Below are positions 10,179-19,622 of a stretch of DNA of 64,000 nucleotides, piece after piece. The DNA lies in assembly GCA_009780825.1 (NCBI GenBank), contig WQZH01000008.1:20343-84342 (forward strand), written 5' to 3'. Within the stretch, counting starts at the first letter, position 1. Each line of letters opens with the position of its first letter. Source of the DNA: Desulfobulbus sp. (GTDB taxonomy: Bacteria > Desulfobacterota > Desulfobulbia > Desulfobulbales > Desulfobulbaceae). The translations under genes and the position numbers were made by a program. The notes under the pieces are model-generated. The model was not told the DNA's origin, did no database searches, and saw only the letters and a program-made list of their open reading frames with translations.

Positions 10179-11906
10179 TCATCGCGGCGGCCGCCGCGCT
10201 TCCCGAAACCATCCGCGCACCGCCAGCATCTGCTGGATCTGCGCCGCGGGGGCGTGCCGGCGGCAAGGGGCATACTCTTCGGTTCCCGGCTCTGCCCCCC
10301 AGCGGATTTCCGCGCAATCGTTGGGGTTATACCCCATCTCGAACGCCGACTTGCGTGCCAGCACCTCGGCGACGGACAGTTCCCAAGGTTCGCCGTTGCT
10401 CCGTATATATTGAATCTTTCTTTCCGTTATCAGCCGGTCGTGCAACTGCCCGATCTCACGACTGGCCTGCTGGGCCTCCTGGGCGTTGAGCTGGAACAGT
10501 TCGGGATAATTCTGCACCTTCTGGGGAAAATCGAGCAGCACGTTCATGGCGATGAGCAAACGCATGTCCCGCGACGGGGTGGAATAATCTTCCCAAGGGC
10601 CGACGGTTTCGAAGATGGCGGCACCCTGCGGCATGGCAATGGGGGCGCCACCCTTGCGAAAGTATGCCTCACCGTTGTCAACCGACTTGGCCCGCGTTGT
10701 CAACTGCTCCACCAAAGCGGTCAAGGTCGCTGCATACGCCTGTTTGGCATCCAACCCGGCGGGATTCATCATCGCATACACCTGCGCGTACCATTGGTCC
10801 GGCGTCAACTCGGCCTGTTCAAGCGAATAATGCGGCAACTCACCGTTGGTTGCCAGCCGGTTGTTGTTGACCAGAGGCCGGAACGCCTTGAAACCAGGTC
10901 CGGCACCAGCCATCCGGGCAAACAGGAAGGTGCCTTCCCAAAACCTTTTCCTGGCGATGGAATTGTCCGGCTGGGCATCGACGGCAAACAGGATGCCCGG
11001 CACATCCGCAGTCTGGTCGACCCATTTTGTGAGCACAAGCACATGGCCATAGGGGTCGGCATATATCGTTCCCGGCCAAAGCACCTCTCGCCGCAGAGGC
11101 AGGGGATAGAAGTCCGTTTCCTGATCGGCGAGACCGGTGCGGCCGTTGCCCGAATGCACCGCATCCATCAGACGCACGCTCAATGCCCTGAAGGCCGCTG
11201 CCGAGACCAGCCGTTGGATGAAATCGGTTTTGATGAGAGCGGCTTCGCAGGTCGGCGGCCTGTTCGCCGAGCCACGGTTGCAGAAACGATAGCTGAACGG
11301 CAGGCCGTTTTTCCAGGCAAAATAGCTGCGCAGGAAATAGGGGAAATCAGCGCAATCCGGGGTGGCGGGCAGGTTGTTGTCTTCCTGCATCCCCAGGGAA
11401 TTGTGCAGAAAATTGCGCTCGCGATCACGCAGCACCGGCCCTAAGGAAGGAAAACTGAGGTCTTCGTCGGTTGGCCCGTCGAACAGTTGTTCGATCCAGG
11501 CGGCATAGAAGGCCTCGTACGCCTCGTTCCAAACCGGTTTTGCCCGGGTGTTCGCGCCATGAAAAATTTCCCGGCATGCCTGGGAGCCGTCGCCTGTCCA
11601 CGCTTCAACCCGATAATGACCGCTGTCCGGTAAAGGATCGACTTCCACCGTGTTCCACCACGGCATCTCGCCCGCGCTTGCCGCTACCGGCAAGTCCCTG
11701 GCTATGCCTTGTGGGTCGGTCAGTACTATCCTGGTAATGGGTCCGGCCGTGGACACCGCCATGATTCTGACCGGGACACCGGCCCTGATCACCTGGGGGG
11801 CAAACCAGAGACTGGTTGCCTCTCCCTGAACGCAATCAGAGGCCCAGCCATTGCGCCCAAGCACGCCGCTGAAGATGATCGCCACCAGGCAAATGAATTT
11901 TTTCAC
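10179..11906 (-). CDS. Uncharacterised secreted protein with Cys/His motifs suggestive of a papain-like (NlpC/P60-like) fold
   Basis: 575 aa, signal peptide MKKFICLVAIIFSGVLGRNGWAS; DCADFPYFLRSYFAWKNGLPF and PYGHVLVLTKWVDQ motifs; divergent from an NlpC/P60 gene. Confidence 0.65.
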   Translation of the reverse strand: MKKFICLVAIIFSGVLGRNGWASDCVQGEATSLWFAPQVIRAGVPVRIMAVSTAGPITRIVLTDPQGIARDLPVAASAGEMPWWNTVEVDPLPDSGHYRVEAWTGDGSQACREIFHGANTRAKPVWNEAYEAFYAAWIEQLFDGPTDEDLSFPSLGPVLRDRERNFLHNSLGMQEDNNLPATPDCADFPYFLRSYFAWKNGLPFSYRFCNRGSANRPPTCEAALIKTDFIQRLVSAAAFRALSVRLMDAVHSGNGRTGLADQETDFYPLPLRREVLWPGTIYADPYGHVLVLTKWVDQTADVPGILFAVDAQPDNSIARKRFWEGTFLFARMAGAGPGFKAFRPLVNNNRLATNGELPHYSLEQAELTPDQWYAQVYAMMNPAGLDAKQAYAATLTALVEQLTTRAKSVDNGEAYFRKGGAPIAMPQGAAIFETVGPWEDYSTPSRDMRLLIAMNVLLDFPQKVQNYPELFQLNAQEAQQASREIGQLHDRLITERKIQYIRSNGEPWELSVAEVLARKSAFEMGYNPNDCAEIRWGAEPGTEEYAPCRRHAPAAQIQQMLAVRGWFREARRPPR

Positions 11907-12043
11907 GACGCATTCTCCGCAAAAATGGTTACGTTCTCATTGTATCCGGCAAGGGAAAAAGGCCGCGCCCACGTGGTCAAAGCCCTTCCCGTCGATCACG
12001 CGCCGGGCGATGCGCTTCTCCCTCTTCTGACACCGATCATACC

Positions 12044-13477
12044 ATGAGACAATGGCAACGCAACTGCATCATCGTCGTCATCACCGCGGCAATCACGCTC
12101 GGGTGCGGGTTACTTTTCAATGGATTTTTCTCCCGTCAGACGTCTCAACGATTCCTCCCCGATCAGGCCGTCTGTCCAGACACGTTGGACGCCACGGCAC
12201 CCATCGAAGATCTGCGCGCAATTCCCCAGGATATCAGACCATTTGCCGAGAAACTCAGCCAAACGATGGCTGCCGACATGCGGCACCGGACCGCGCAACA
12301 GTTCGGCCAACGGTATTTTGCCCCCTGGACGGCGACCGAACCGCTGTTCAATGTCCGGACGGTGACCAAGGAAGTTGAACAGCTTGCGGCAAGAACGTGG
12401 TACGGCGAGAACAGGCTGCGCGTGGAGCCGACCCACATGCAGTCTCTCCTGGCCCTTGCCGATCGGGAACATTTTCCTTCGACCAATCAATCGGGAATCG
12501 TGGTCAAACCCGCCTTTATCCGGATACTTCCCACCAACAGGCCCTTCTACGGAGCGCCTGACGACGCGCCCTTCGACCATCTTCAATTTGCCGAGATCAA
12601 GCCCAACGAGCCGGTCCGCATCCTGCATACGAGCAAGGACGGGGCATGGCTGTACATCGAAACTTCCTATGCCAATGGGTGGGTCGATCCTGACACCATC
12701 CGGCTTGCCGATGCAGCCATGCGCCATCGGATGATCAACGCCAAGCAGATCGTTGTGGTCAGGGATTTTGCAGAGGTGCGGACCGAAGCGGGTAAGGTGC
12801 TGCCGCAACCGAAGATCGGCACGCTGTATCCGCTGGTGCGGGAAGAGCAGGATCATTGGGTAATCGATGCGGCAATCGCCGGAGACGATCAGCACGCCAT
12901 TCTCGCCACAGCCCGCATCGCCAAAAACGACGCCCGCCGCCATCCCGTATCGCTCGACCCCGAAGCCGTGACCCGCATCGGCAACGAACTGCTCAAGACG
13001 CCCTACGGATGGGGGGAACTGTACCGTGACCGCGACTGCTCGGCCACCACCAGAGATTTCTTCCTCGCCTTCGGCATCTGGTTGCCGCGCAATTCGCGCC
13101 GACAGCTCATCTCAGGGCCGTTCGTCTCATTGGCAGGTCTGTCCGCCACTGACAAGGAAAATCGCATCCGCGGGCAAGCGATTCCCTTTCGGACCCTGCT
13201 CCACCAACCGGGACACGTCATGCTGTTCGTCGGTATGCATGACAACAAACCGGTGATCATGCATACCACCTGGGCGCTCCGTTACCGGCCCGAAAACTGC
13301 GCTGAAAAGAAATACATCATTGGCAGGACAATCCTGAGCACCTTGGAAGTGGGCAAAGAACTGTCGCTCACGAAAGGAACCCTGCTCGACCGGCTGGACG
13401 GGATGCTGCTGCTTCCGGTGGCGGATTGGCAGCGGGATGAGCCGGATCTCAACAATCCTCCCGCGGACACGTTGTAA
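12044..13477 (+). CDS. NlpC/P60-family peptidoglycan hydrolase with SH3-like domains
   Basis: 477 aa with N-terminal membrane anchor; YGWGELYRDRDCSATTRDFF (Cys), PGHVMLFVGMHDNKPVIMHTTW (His), YFAPW near N-terminus. Confidence 0.85.
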   Translation: MRQWQRNCIIVVITAAITLGCGLLFNGFFSRQTSQRFLPDQAVCPDTLDATAPIEDLRAIPQDIRPFAEKLSQTMAADMRHRTAQQFGQRYFAPWTATEPLFNVRTVTKEVEQLAARTWYGENRLRVEPTHMQSLLALADREHFPSTNQSGIVVKPAFIRILPTNRPFYGAPDDAPFDHLQFAEIKPNEPVRILHTSKDGAWLYIETSYANGWVDPDTIRLADAAMRHRMINAKQIVVVRDFAEVRTEAGKVLPQPKIGTLYPLVREEQDHWVIDAAIAGDDQHAILATARIAKNDARRHPVSLDPEAVTRIGNELLKTPYGWGELYRDRDCSATTRDFFLAFGIWLPRNSRRQLISGPFVSLAGLSATDKENRIRGQAIPFRTLLHQPGHVMLFVGMHDNKPVIMHTTWALRYRPENCAEKKYIIGRTILSTLEVGKELSLTKGTLLDRLDGMLLLPVADWQRDEPDLNNPPADTL

Positions 13478-13588
13478 CCTGCGCGGAGCTGCAAGCCGCG
13501 GCTCCGTCCCCCAAGCACAAAAACAGACAGCGGGCGGACGACAACGCTCTTTATCGCCTGCGGACCTGGTCGGATTGGCACAACGACC

Positions 13589-14158
13589 TTATTGCCTCTC
13601 CTCTGCTTCGACTTTTTGCGGCTGGATACGCGCCAGCTTGTCGTCAAGCAGGTGGACAAGCAGGGATTTTCCATCGGCATCCACCCGCAGTTCGCCGTAT
13701 TGCGCATTGTCGAAATCCCTGGCGGCTCCTTCCTGGAAATAGAATGCCGAGGCCGCTATGTGGGCACCGAACCCCCGCACCCGGAAATACAGGCAGCGCT
13801 CATCCTTCCCCAGGGAACCGCCATCATCCAGCCGGACGAATGAGGCCACCTTGTTGGCATCCAGCCGGACAACGGCCACACCGTCCCTGGGCAGCTTCAG
13901 GCTTTCTTCGCTGCCGCGCCGGATCGAGCGGAAATTTTCGCCGGCCGTGTATCGGTCAGACAGCGCTGTATCCACCTCGCGGTTCATGGCGTAGTTCAAC
14001 GCCATGTAGTCTCCCAGCAAAAAAGCGCGCGGATCGCGCGGGGCCAAGCGAACAATGAGCGTCTCGCCGCTTTTGATCTGTTCCTCCTTGGTACAAACAG
14101 ACCAGGCAAATCCGGCCAGAAACACCACTAACGAGACAGCAACGAGTATCTTACGCAT
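13589..14158 (-). CDS. GDYXXLXY domain-containing protein
   Basis: Motif AFLLGDYMALNYAMN; N-terminal TM; overlaps the downstream end of the DUF2157/DUF4401-like gene. Confidence 0.85.
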   Translation of the reverse strand: MRKILVAVSLVVFLAGFAWSVCTKEEQIKSGETLIVRLAPRDPRAFLLGDYMALNYAMNREVDTALSDRYTAGENFRSIRRGSEESLKLPRDGVAVVRLDANKVASFVRLDDGGSLGKDERCLYFRVRGFGAHIAASAFYFQEGAARDFDNAQYGELRVDADGKSLLVHLLDDKLARIQPQKVEAEERQ

Positions 14159-16445
14159 GATCGCCTCCCGCAACAGCGGCTCTCTCCTGTTTGGTCAGCA
14201 TGTATAGGCAGAAAGCGGCGGCGCATAACACCGCCCCGCTCCCCATCAGGCTTACGGATTTATACAACAGGCTGGTTTCCAGGTTGTAATAATAGCAGAA
14301 GAAATAGGCGATCAGGGCTGCAACCGTAACCCCAAGGGTAACGGTATCTCCTCGGTACCTGCCGAGCGCCAGCCCCAGCAAGCCGACGCTGAGCCCCGGC
14401 AGGAACCATCCGCCGGCCAGAGCCAGAATGGCAAACCCAAGAAAGAGCAGGCGCATGGGCGAAGCTCCGGCCAGTGTCCTGGTCATCATGTGGGCGCAGT
14501 ACACCAGGCCGATGCCGGCGCCGATACCCACCATGCTCCGCACAGGTTCAAACATCCAAAATTCGCTGCCCATGGATCCCAAACTGACCACCACACTCAC
14601 CAGCAGAGCACAATACATGCCGTGCAGCACGGGCGCCAGCAACCCGCTCAGCCGCGCATTTGTCCGCCATTGTTGTTCCGTCAGCCAGCCATAGGCCATG
14701 GCGACGCAGAGGAAACTATGCCACACCACATACAGGACCTGGCGCACATGCATAGCTTGGGACAATTCTTGCGAATAGGGCCACGCGCCACGCCAGGCGT
14801 ACACGTACATATCGTGCCAAATCAGAAAGTCCAGCCCCCCAAAAAAGCACAACAGCCCGCAGACAGCGGCGATATAACGGTAGGCACCGTGGCGCATGAA
14901 AGGATAAACAGCTGCAATGACCAAGGCAACGACCAGCGGCGCCAGACGCTCTGCGCTGCGCAACGATAATGTACCGACGACAAAGGCGGCGGCGACGGCG
15001 ACAGTGCCAGCAATAGCCAGAGCCAGGGCGAACTGCTCCGTGAAGATGGATGCACGCTGCATGAGCAGCCGCGCCGCGGCCAAAAAAATCATGCCTCCTA
15101 TGAACAGCGGGCCTTCCAGTTCGAAATGTATTCCCAGGGTCATGTACAAAAAGGTCCCCAGGAAGCAGATGAAAAATATCGCGGAAACCCAACCGCCTAT
15201 CGCTAACTGGACAGTTATGTACCAGGGAGTGGTTGACTTTGACGGTATGTGCGGGCTATCCCCGACCAGCACATGCACCTCCCTCAGATAGTTCCACAAG
15301 GCATCCCAGGAAAAACGTGTCCGGAACGTTGCAAAGAAGCCGGGAGCAGAAGACAGCGGTTCGGAATGTACGGCTTTTTCCGCTTCCATTGCCTGGTGGA
15401 GACGGCTCAGCAGGAGTCCACATCCGGCGGTCAGGCCCGCAATCGCTAATCCCAACAGGAGCAGGCCTCCGGCATCCCATGTGGAGACAAGTCCTTTGAT
15501 AAGGCCGCATATCAGCAACGCGGCAAGACTGAACAAACCGCAGCTCAGCATGAACAGGTCTGGCCGTTTTTTTCTGTACCACAGCCAGCCGCCAAGCAGC
15601 AGGCACGTATACAGTGCCGTACATGAAACCCCTGTCGGCAGGAAAAGATGGCTGTCATAGTCTGGCCAGTGGCCTTCAAAAATCCTGAAGGCCAGGTGGG
15701 CGGTCAACGAGGCAAGGGTTACAAAGCCGATGAGGCGGGGGAGCCATGTTGCCGTGAGCCATCTGTGTTCCATGTTACCTTTCCAGTGATGGGCCGCGGC
15801 TTCCCACCCGGCAAGGCACAAGCTCTGGGCAAGCAACAATTCCGGCACCCCCCGAAAAAAAACATTGTCCGACATGGGCAGGCTGAACAAATAGAACCCT
15901 CCCCACGCGTTGCCCGCCAGCCAGACCAGCAGCCATAACGCCGCCTGCCGCCCGGCAAAGGCCAAGGGCAGGAGAACAAGGGTCCAGGCCCGGAACAGCT
16001 CCCAGGCATCGGCGCCACTTTGATACATCTGCCCGTAAATAGCCAAAAGCGGGCCGACGCATAACGAGGCCAACAACAGGGCCAGTTTGCCCGGCAGGGA
16101 ATCCAGTCCGCGCCATAGGGCGACAAGTCCGGAAGCGAGGATAAGCGAGGCAATCAGGGCGAATTTTAAAAAATGATGCATCTGCGCCCAATTATACGCG
16201 AAAAAGCAGATCACCCCCGAGGCAAAGAACAGGGTGCCCCAAGAGCTGAAAATGCGCAGCCAGAACCCGTTCCATTGGCTCGGTCCAGGCCGTATGCCCA
16301 AAAACCGCACTGCCGCTTCATAGGCCTCGGGGGAGAGTGTTCCCTCCATGACCATGATCCGTAATGCTTCGTGGGAAAGCGCTCGCGGGATCTTGGCAGA
16401 AGAGGAGGGCACGGAGATCTCGGCAGGATTGTTGTTTTCAGACAT
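14151..16445 (-). CDS. Large multipass membrane protein, DUF2157 plus DUF4401-like
   Basis: 764 aa; ISVPSSSAKIPRALSHEALRIMVMEGTLSPEAYEAAVRFLG then many TMs; adjacency to GDYXXLXY gene is characteristic. Confidence 0.8.
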   Translation of the reverse strand: MSENNNPAEISVPSSSAKIPRALSHEALRIMVMEGTLSPEAYEAAVRFLGIRPGPSQWNGFWLRIFSSWGTLFFASGVICFFAYNWAQMHHFLKFALIASLILASGLVALWRGLDSLPGKLALLLASLCVGPLLAIYGQMYQSGADAWELFRAWTLVLLPLAFAGRQAALWLLVWLAGNAWGGFYLFSLPMSDNVFFRGVPELLLAQSLCLAGWEAAAHHWKGNMEHRWLTATWLPRLIGFVTLASLTAHLAFRIFEGHWPDYDSHLFLPTGVSCTALYTCLLLGGWLWYRKKRPDLFMLSCGLFSLAALLICGLIKGLVSTWDAGGLLLLGLAIAGLTAGCGLLLSRLHQAMEAEKAVHSEPLSSAPGFFATFRTRFSWDALWNYLREVHVLVGDSPHIPSKSTTPWYITVQLAIGGWVSAIFFICFLGTFLYMTLGIHFELEGPLFIGGMIFLAAARLLMQRASIFTEQFALALAIAGTVAVAAAFVVGTLSLRSAERLAPLVVALVIAAVYPFMRHGAYRYIAAVCGLLCFFGGLDFLIWHDMYVYAWRGAWPYSQELSQAMHVRQVLYVVWHSFLCVAMAYGWLTEQQWRTNARLSGLLAPVLHGMYCALLVSVVVSLGSMGSEFWMFEPVRSMVGIGAGIGLVYCAHMMTRTLAGASPMRLLFLGFAILALAGGWFLPGLSVGLLGLALGRYRGDTVTLGVTVAALIAYFFCYYYNLETSLLYKSVSLMGSGAVLCAAAFCLYMLTKQERAAVAGGDHA

Positions 16446-16614
16446 GGGTCAACTCCGGTTTTATGCGTCAGCTTACAAATGAAGGGTACGCCTGGAGCAG
16501 GCGCAGCGGGTACTTTTGTCGTCTTGCGAACCTGCTGAAGATCTTTTCATGCGACTTTCATGCGACACCGGTGCGCACACCAACCCGCCTCTACCCGCTT
16601 GCAGGGAGTCCGGC

Positions 16615-17826
16615 TCACACAATCGCCAGTTCGTCCGCTCCGGGAGTCAGGTTTTCGCCGCCTTGGTTGGTGACCAAAAAGGTGTTTTCCACCCCGACCA
16701 GCCCAATGCCTGGCAACCCCTTCTTAGGCTCCAGGACAATGACCATGTTGGCCTCAAGGGGAGTGTGTATTTTGCCGGCAATGGCGGGAAACTCATCAAT
16801 CGCCAGACCGATGCCATGACCAAGAAACGGCACCCGATTACCGCCAAACCCCATGAAATTTTCTGCAAACCCTCGGGGATGCACGAATTCGTCAAGGATC
16901 TCCTGGTAGATCCGGGACGGGATGGCCCCTGGCTTGAGGCGGTCTCGGACGGCCTCCTGGATGTCCAGGCAGATCTTGTGGGCATCCAGTGCGGCGGCCG
17001 GTGGCGCACCAAGGGAAAATATTCTCGTCTTATCGGTAAAATATCCCTCATACCCAAACCCGACATCAACGAATATGGGTTCGCCTCGGCCAAGTTTCCT
17101 GTTGCCGCCAACCAGAGGGAAGGCGGGAGAAAGCCCTGTCTGGCCTCCCGGCCCCACCGACGCGGTGGGATAGTTCCCTGATTCGCCGAAACTGATGACC
17201 CCCATGAACAGTTCCATGCCATTCGCGACAAACCGGGCAATTCCGGTATACCCCAGCGACATTATCTTTTTATGGATCTCGGCCCCGAGTTCCCATTCCG
17301 TCATGCCTGCACGAATCATGGCGGGGATAGCGTCATAGACCTGCCCGTGCAGGATCCCGGCGGTGCGGATGAGCCCCACCTCGTACTCGGATTTCACCAC
17401 CCGCACCATGCTCAGGACCTCACTGATGTCCATGAACGCAGATTTTGGCAAGGCCTTGGTCAACGCGTGAAAAACAGCAACCGGCAAAGTTGTCTCGGCC
17501 ACTCCCAGGATATTGGCCGCCAGGCCCAAATCCGCAAGGATCGCCGGGAGCTGGCTGAACCCTTGCAGAGGCAAAATCCTGCGCCAGGGGGTCTCCAACT
17601 GTGCCCGTTCATAGCTCCGGCGGACCAGGAAGGCAGGTTCCCCCTCGGTCGGGACAAAGACAATCCCCTGCTGGATCGTCCCGGTGTAGTAATACATGTT
17701 CAGCGGGTCAAAGATCAATGCGCCGTCCACCGATTTCGCCTGCAACCGGCACTGCAATCGCGCAATGCGCTGGGCAATCTCACTGGCAGGAACGAGATTG
17801 TACGCCAAGGGATTATCTGTACACAT
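16615..17826 (-). CDS. M24 family metallopeptidase (Xaa-Pro aminopeptidase-like)
   Basis: 403 aa; IFVDVGFGYEGYFTDKTRIFSLG, FLGHGIGLAIDEFPAI, MVIVLEPKKGLPGIGLVGVENTFLVT. Confidence 0.9.
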   Translation of the reverse strand: MCTDNPLAYNLVPASEIAQRIARLQCRLQAKSVDGALIFDPLNMYYYTGTIQQGIVFVPTEGEPAFLVRRSYERAQLETPWRRILPLQGFSQLPAILADLGLAANILGVAETTLPVAVFHALTKALPKSAFMDISEVLSMVRVVKSEYEVGLIRTAGILHGQVYDAIPAMIRAGMTEWELGAEIHKKIMSLGYTGIARFVANGMELFMGVISFGESGNYPTASVGPGGQTGLSPAFPLVGGNRKLGRGEPIFVDVGFGYEGYFTDKTRIFSLGAPPAAALDAHKICLDIQEAVRDRLKPGAIPSRIYQEILDEFVHPRGFAENFMGFGGNRVPFLGHGIGLAIDEFPAIAGKIHTPLEANMVIVLEPKKGLPGIGLVGVENTFLVTNQGGENLTPGADELAIV

Positions 17827-18036
17827 AACGCGTCCTCATCTTGTACGTCCCAAGGAAGGGCTGGACTGGTCGCGGTTCCCCGCACCCCGTGGCAGACAAC
17901 CCACGGCCATACTTCTTATTGGACCACATCGCGCAAACCGACAGGAAGCAAGACATGAGAGTGCCCTGCCATACCATCCTGGGAGGAGGGATCAAGAAAG
18001 GCAAACGAGAGGATCGGCCAATGCCCCGGCAGGCTG

Positions 18037-18387
18037 TTATTCCGCTTCGTGGAGCTTGACCAGATTAAGAATGTGGATGAAACTGTCTGGATCGACCCGG
18101 GTAAAGGCTATGGCCATCCCGGCGTCCTCGTGGCGCTGGATCACGCCATGGGCGACAACATCCATCTCGCTGGTGGTGCCGCTCAGGTGCAGTTCGATGA
18201 CGCAGGGCGTTTCAACGGGAAGGCGGACATCGGTCGTGAGCATCAGGCCGTGGAGGCTGATATCGCGGGTATCGATCCGTGCTTCCAGTGAGCAGTTGTC
18301 ACCGTACCGGAGCAGCGCGGCGCTGGCAAACTCAATCCGTCGCGACCGGCGGCGTTCCGAAGCGGTCATGTTATCGTCCTTGCTCAA
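18037..18387 (-). CDS. PilZ domain protein
   Basis: 116 aa; ASERRRSRRIEFASAALLRYG...TRDISLHGLMLTTDVRLPVETPCVIELHL. Confidence 0.82.
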   Translation of the reverse strand: MSKDDNMTASERRRSRRIEFASAALLRYGDNCSLEARIDTRDISLHGLMLTTDVRLPVETPCVIELHLSGTTSEMDVVAHGVIQRHEDAGMAIAFTRVDPDSFIHILNLVKLHEAE

Positions 18388-19165
18388 AGGTTTGCTGCAT
18401 GGCGAGCTTATGCCCCTGCGCTGCCATCACATACTCGCCGTTGTGCACCGATATTTCTGGAACCCGTTTCGATTGCTCAAAGGCGGTATACCCCGGCTCC
18501 AAGGTCTGCCAGAACTTGCTCCAGGGCGAGGCGGCAAACTTCTTCAGATTCAGCGGCGTCAGGGCAAAAGGAAAGATATGCACGGCAAAGCGCTCCTGCC
18601 CCTTCCGGAGAGCCTCGTGGGCCAGCAGATAAATCTCTTCGATACGTCCGTCGGTCATGGCAAAGCAGCCCACCGACTGGCAATTGCCGTGCACCATGAT
18701 CAGGCCGCCAGTCCGGTTTTTGGCTGTGTCGAACTCATTGGGATAACCGACATCAAAGGCGAGATGGTAGGACGAGTTAGGTCTCATCTGCTCGGCGCTT
18801 ACGCTGTAGAAACCCTCCGGGGCCTGCCCGTCGCCCTCGTTGACTTTAGGCCCCAGGAAACCCGAGTAGGTGCAGACCCGATAGCTCTTGAACAACTCGA
18901 ATCCCCGCCCCTTGTCCATCCACACTTCCAACATGCCGGTAAATTTGAAGATACGGACAAAAATCGGCTGTCCCAAGACAAATCCTTTATCCCGCAGCTC
19001 CTGCTGGATCTTGGACCCGGCCTGGGCCATGAGTTGATTCGCCTTCGGTGTGGTCGGAGGCTCGGCACCGCCTGCCAGTTGCGCGCAGCAAAAAGCAACG
19101 ATCGCCAACAACGAGCAGAACAGCACGCCCTTCCGCACAATGAATTGAACAGGTGTGTGAGACAT
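18371..19165 (-). CDS. L,D-transpeptidase, YafK-like
   Basis: 264 aa with signal peptide; IMVHGNCQSVGCFAMTDGRIEEIYLLAHEAL matches the YkuD/YafK HGxCxSxGC active-site pattern. Confidence 0.88.
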   Translation of the reverse strand: MSHTPVQFIVRKGVLFCSLLAIVAFCCAQLAGGAEPPTTPKANQLMAQAGSKIQQELRDKGFVLGQPIFVRIFKFTGMLEVWMDKGRGFELFKSYRVCTYSGFLGPKVNEGDGQAPEGFYSVSAEQMRPNSSYHLAFDVGYPNEFDTAKNRTGGLIMVHGNCQSVGCFAMTDGRIEEIYLLAHEALRKGQERFAVHIFPFALTPLNLKKFAASPWSKFWQTLEPGYTAFEQSKRVPEISVHNGEYVMAAQGHKLAMQQTFEQGR

Positions 19166-19622
19166 AATCCTCCGATAAAAAGGAGAAAACTTTCCCGCCG
19201 GCCCAATACGTCAGACCGACCCCTTGCTACCGGTCCAGGCTATTCAGGCGTTCCGGAGACCCCGCGTCAGTGGAACACGCCGTTTGCCCCGCCGGTATAG
19301 CCGATATAGATTGCCGTGCTGCGCTCTCCCTTTGCAGCCGCCCCTAACATATCCGCATCAAACTATCGGACCTGCCCGTAATTGTCAATGTTATAATGAC
19401 GTTATCCCAGATGTCCCCACCAAGATGTTTTCCCCGGACGAATGCAACAGCCGATCTCGCCATGCACCTTGCGGCGCGCCCGCCTCTACCTGCTCTGCCC
19501 CGGAAAATAGAAGTACCCCCGACTTTCGGCAACGATTTCTCTTTGACAGCGCTCCATTTTTCCTCCTACAATCCGTCTGGTGCAATGCTCCTGTCCGATT
19601 TCTTTTTGCTCCGAGGCGCGTC

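Noticed and set aside
13485-13510. Hairpin cggagc...gctccg after the NlpC/P60 gene as a terminator
   Set aside because: Short stem and no T-tract on either side.
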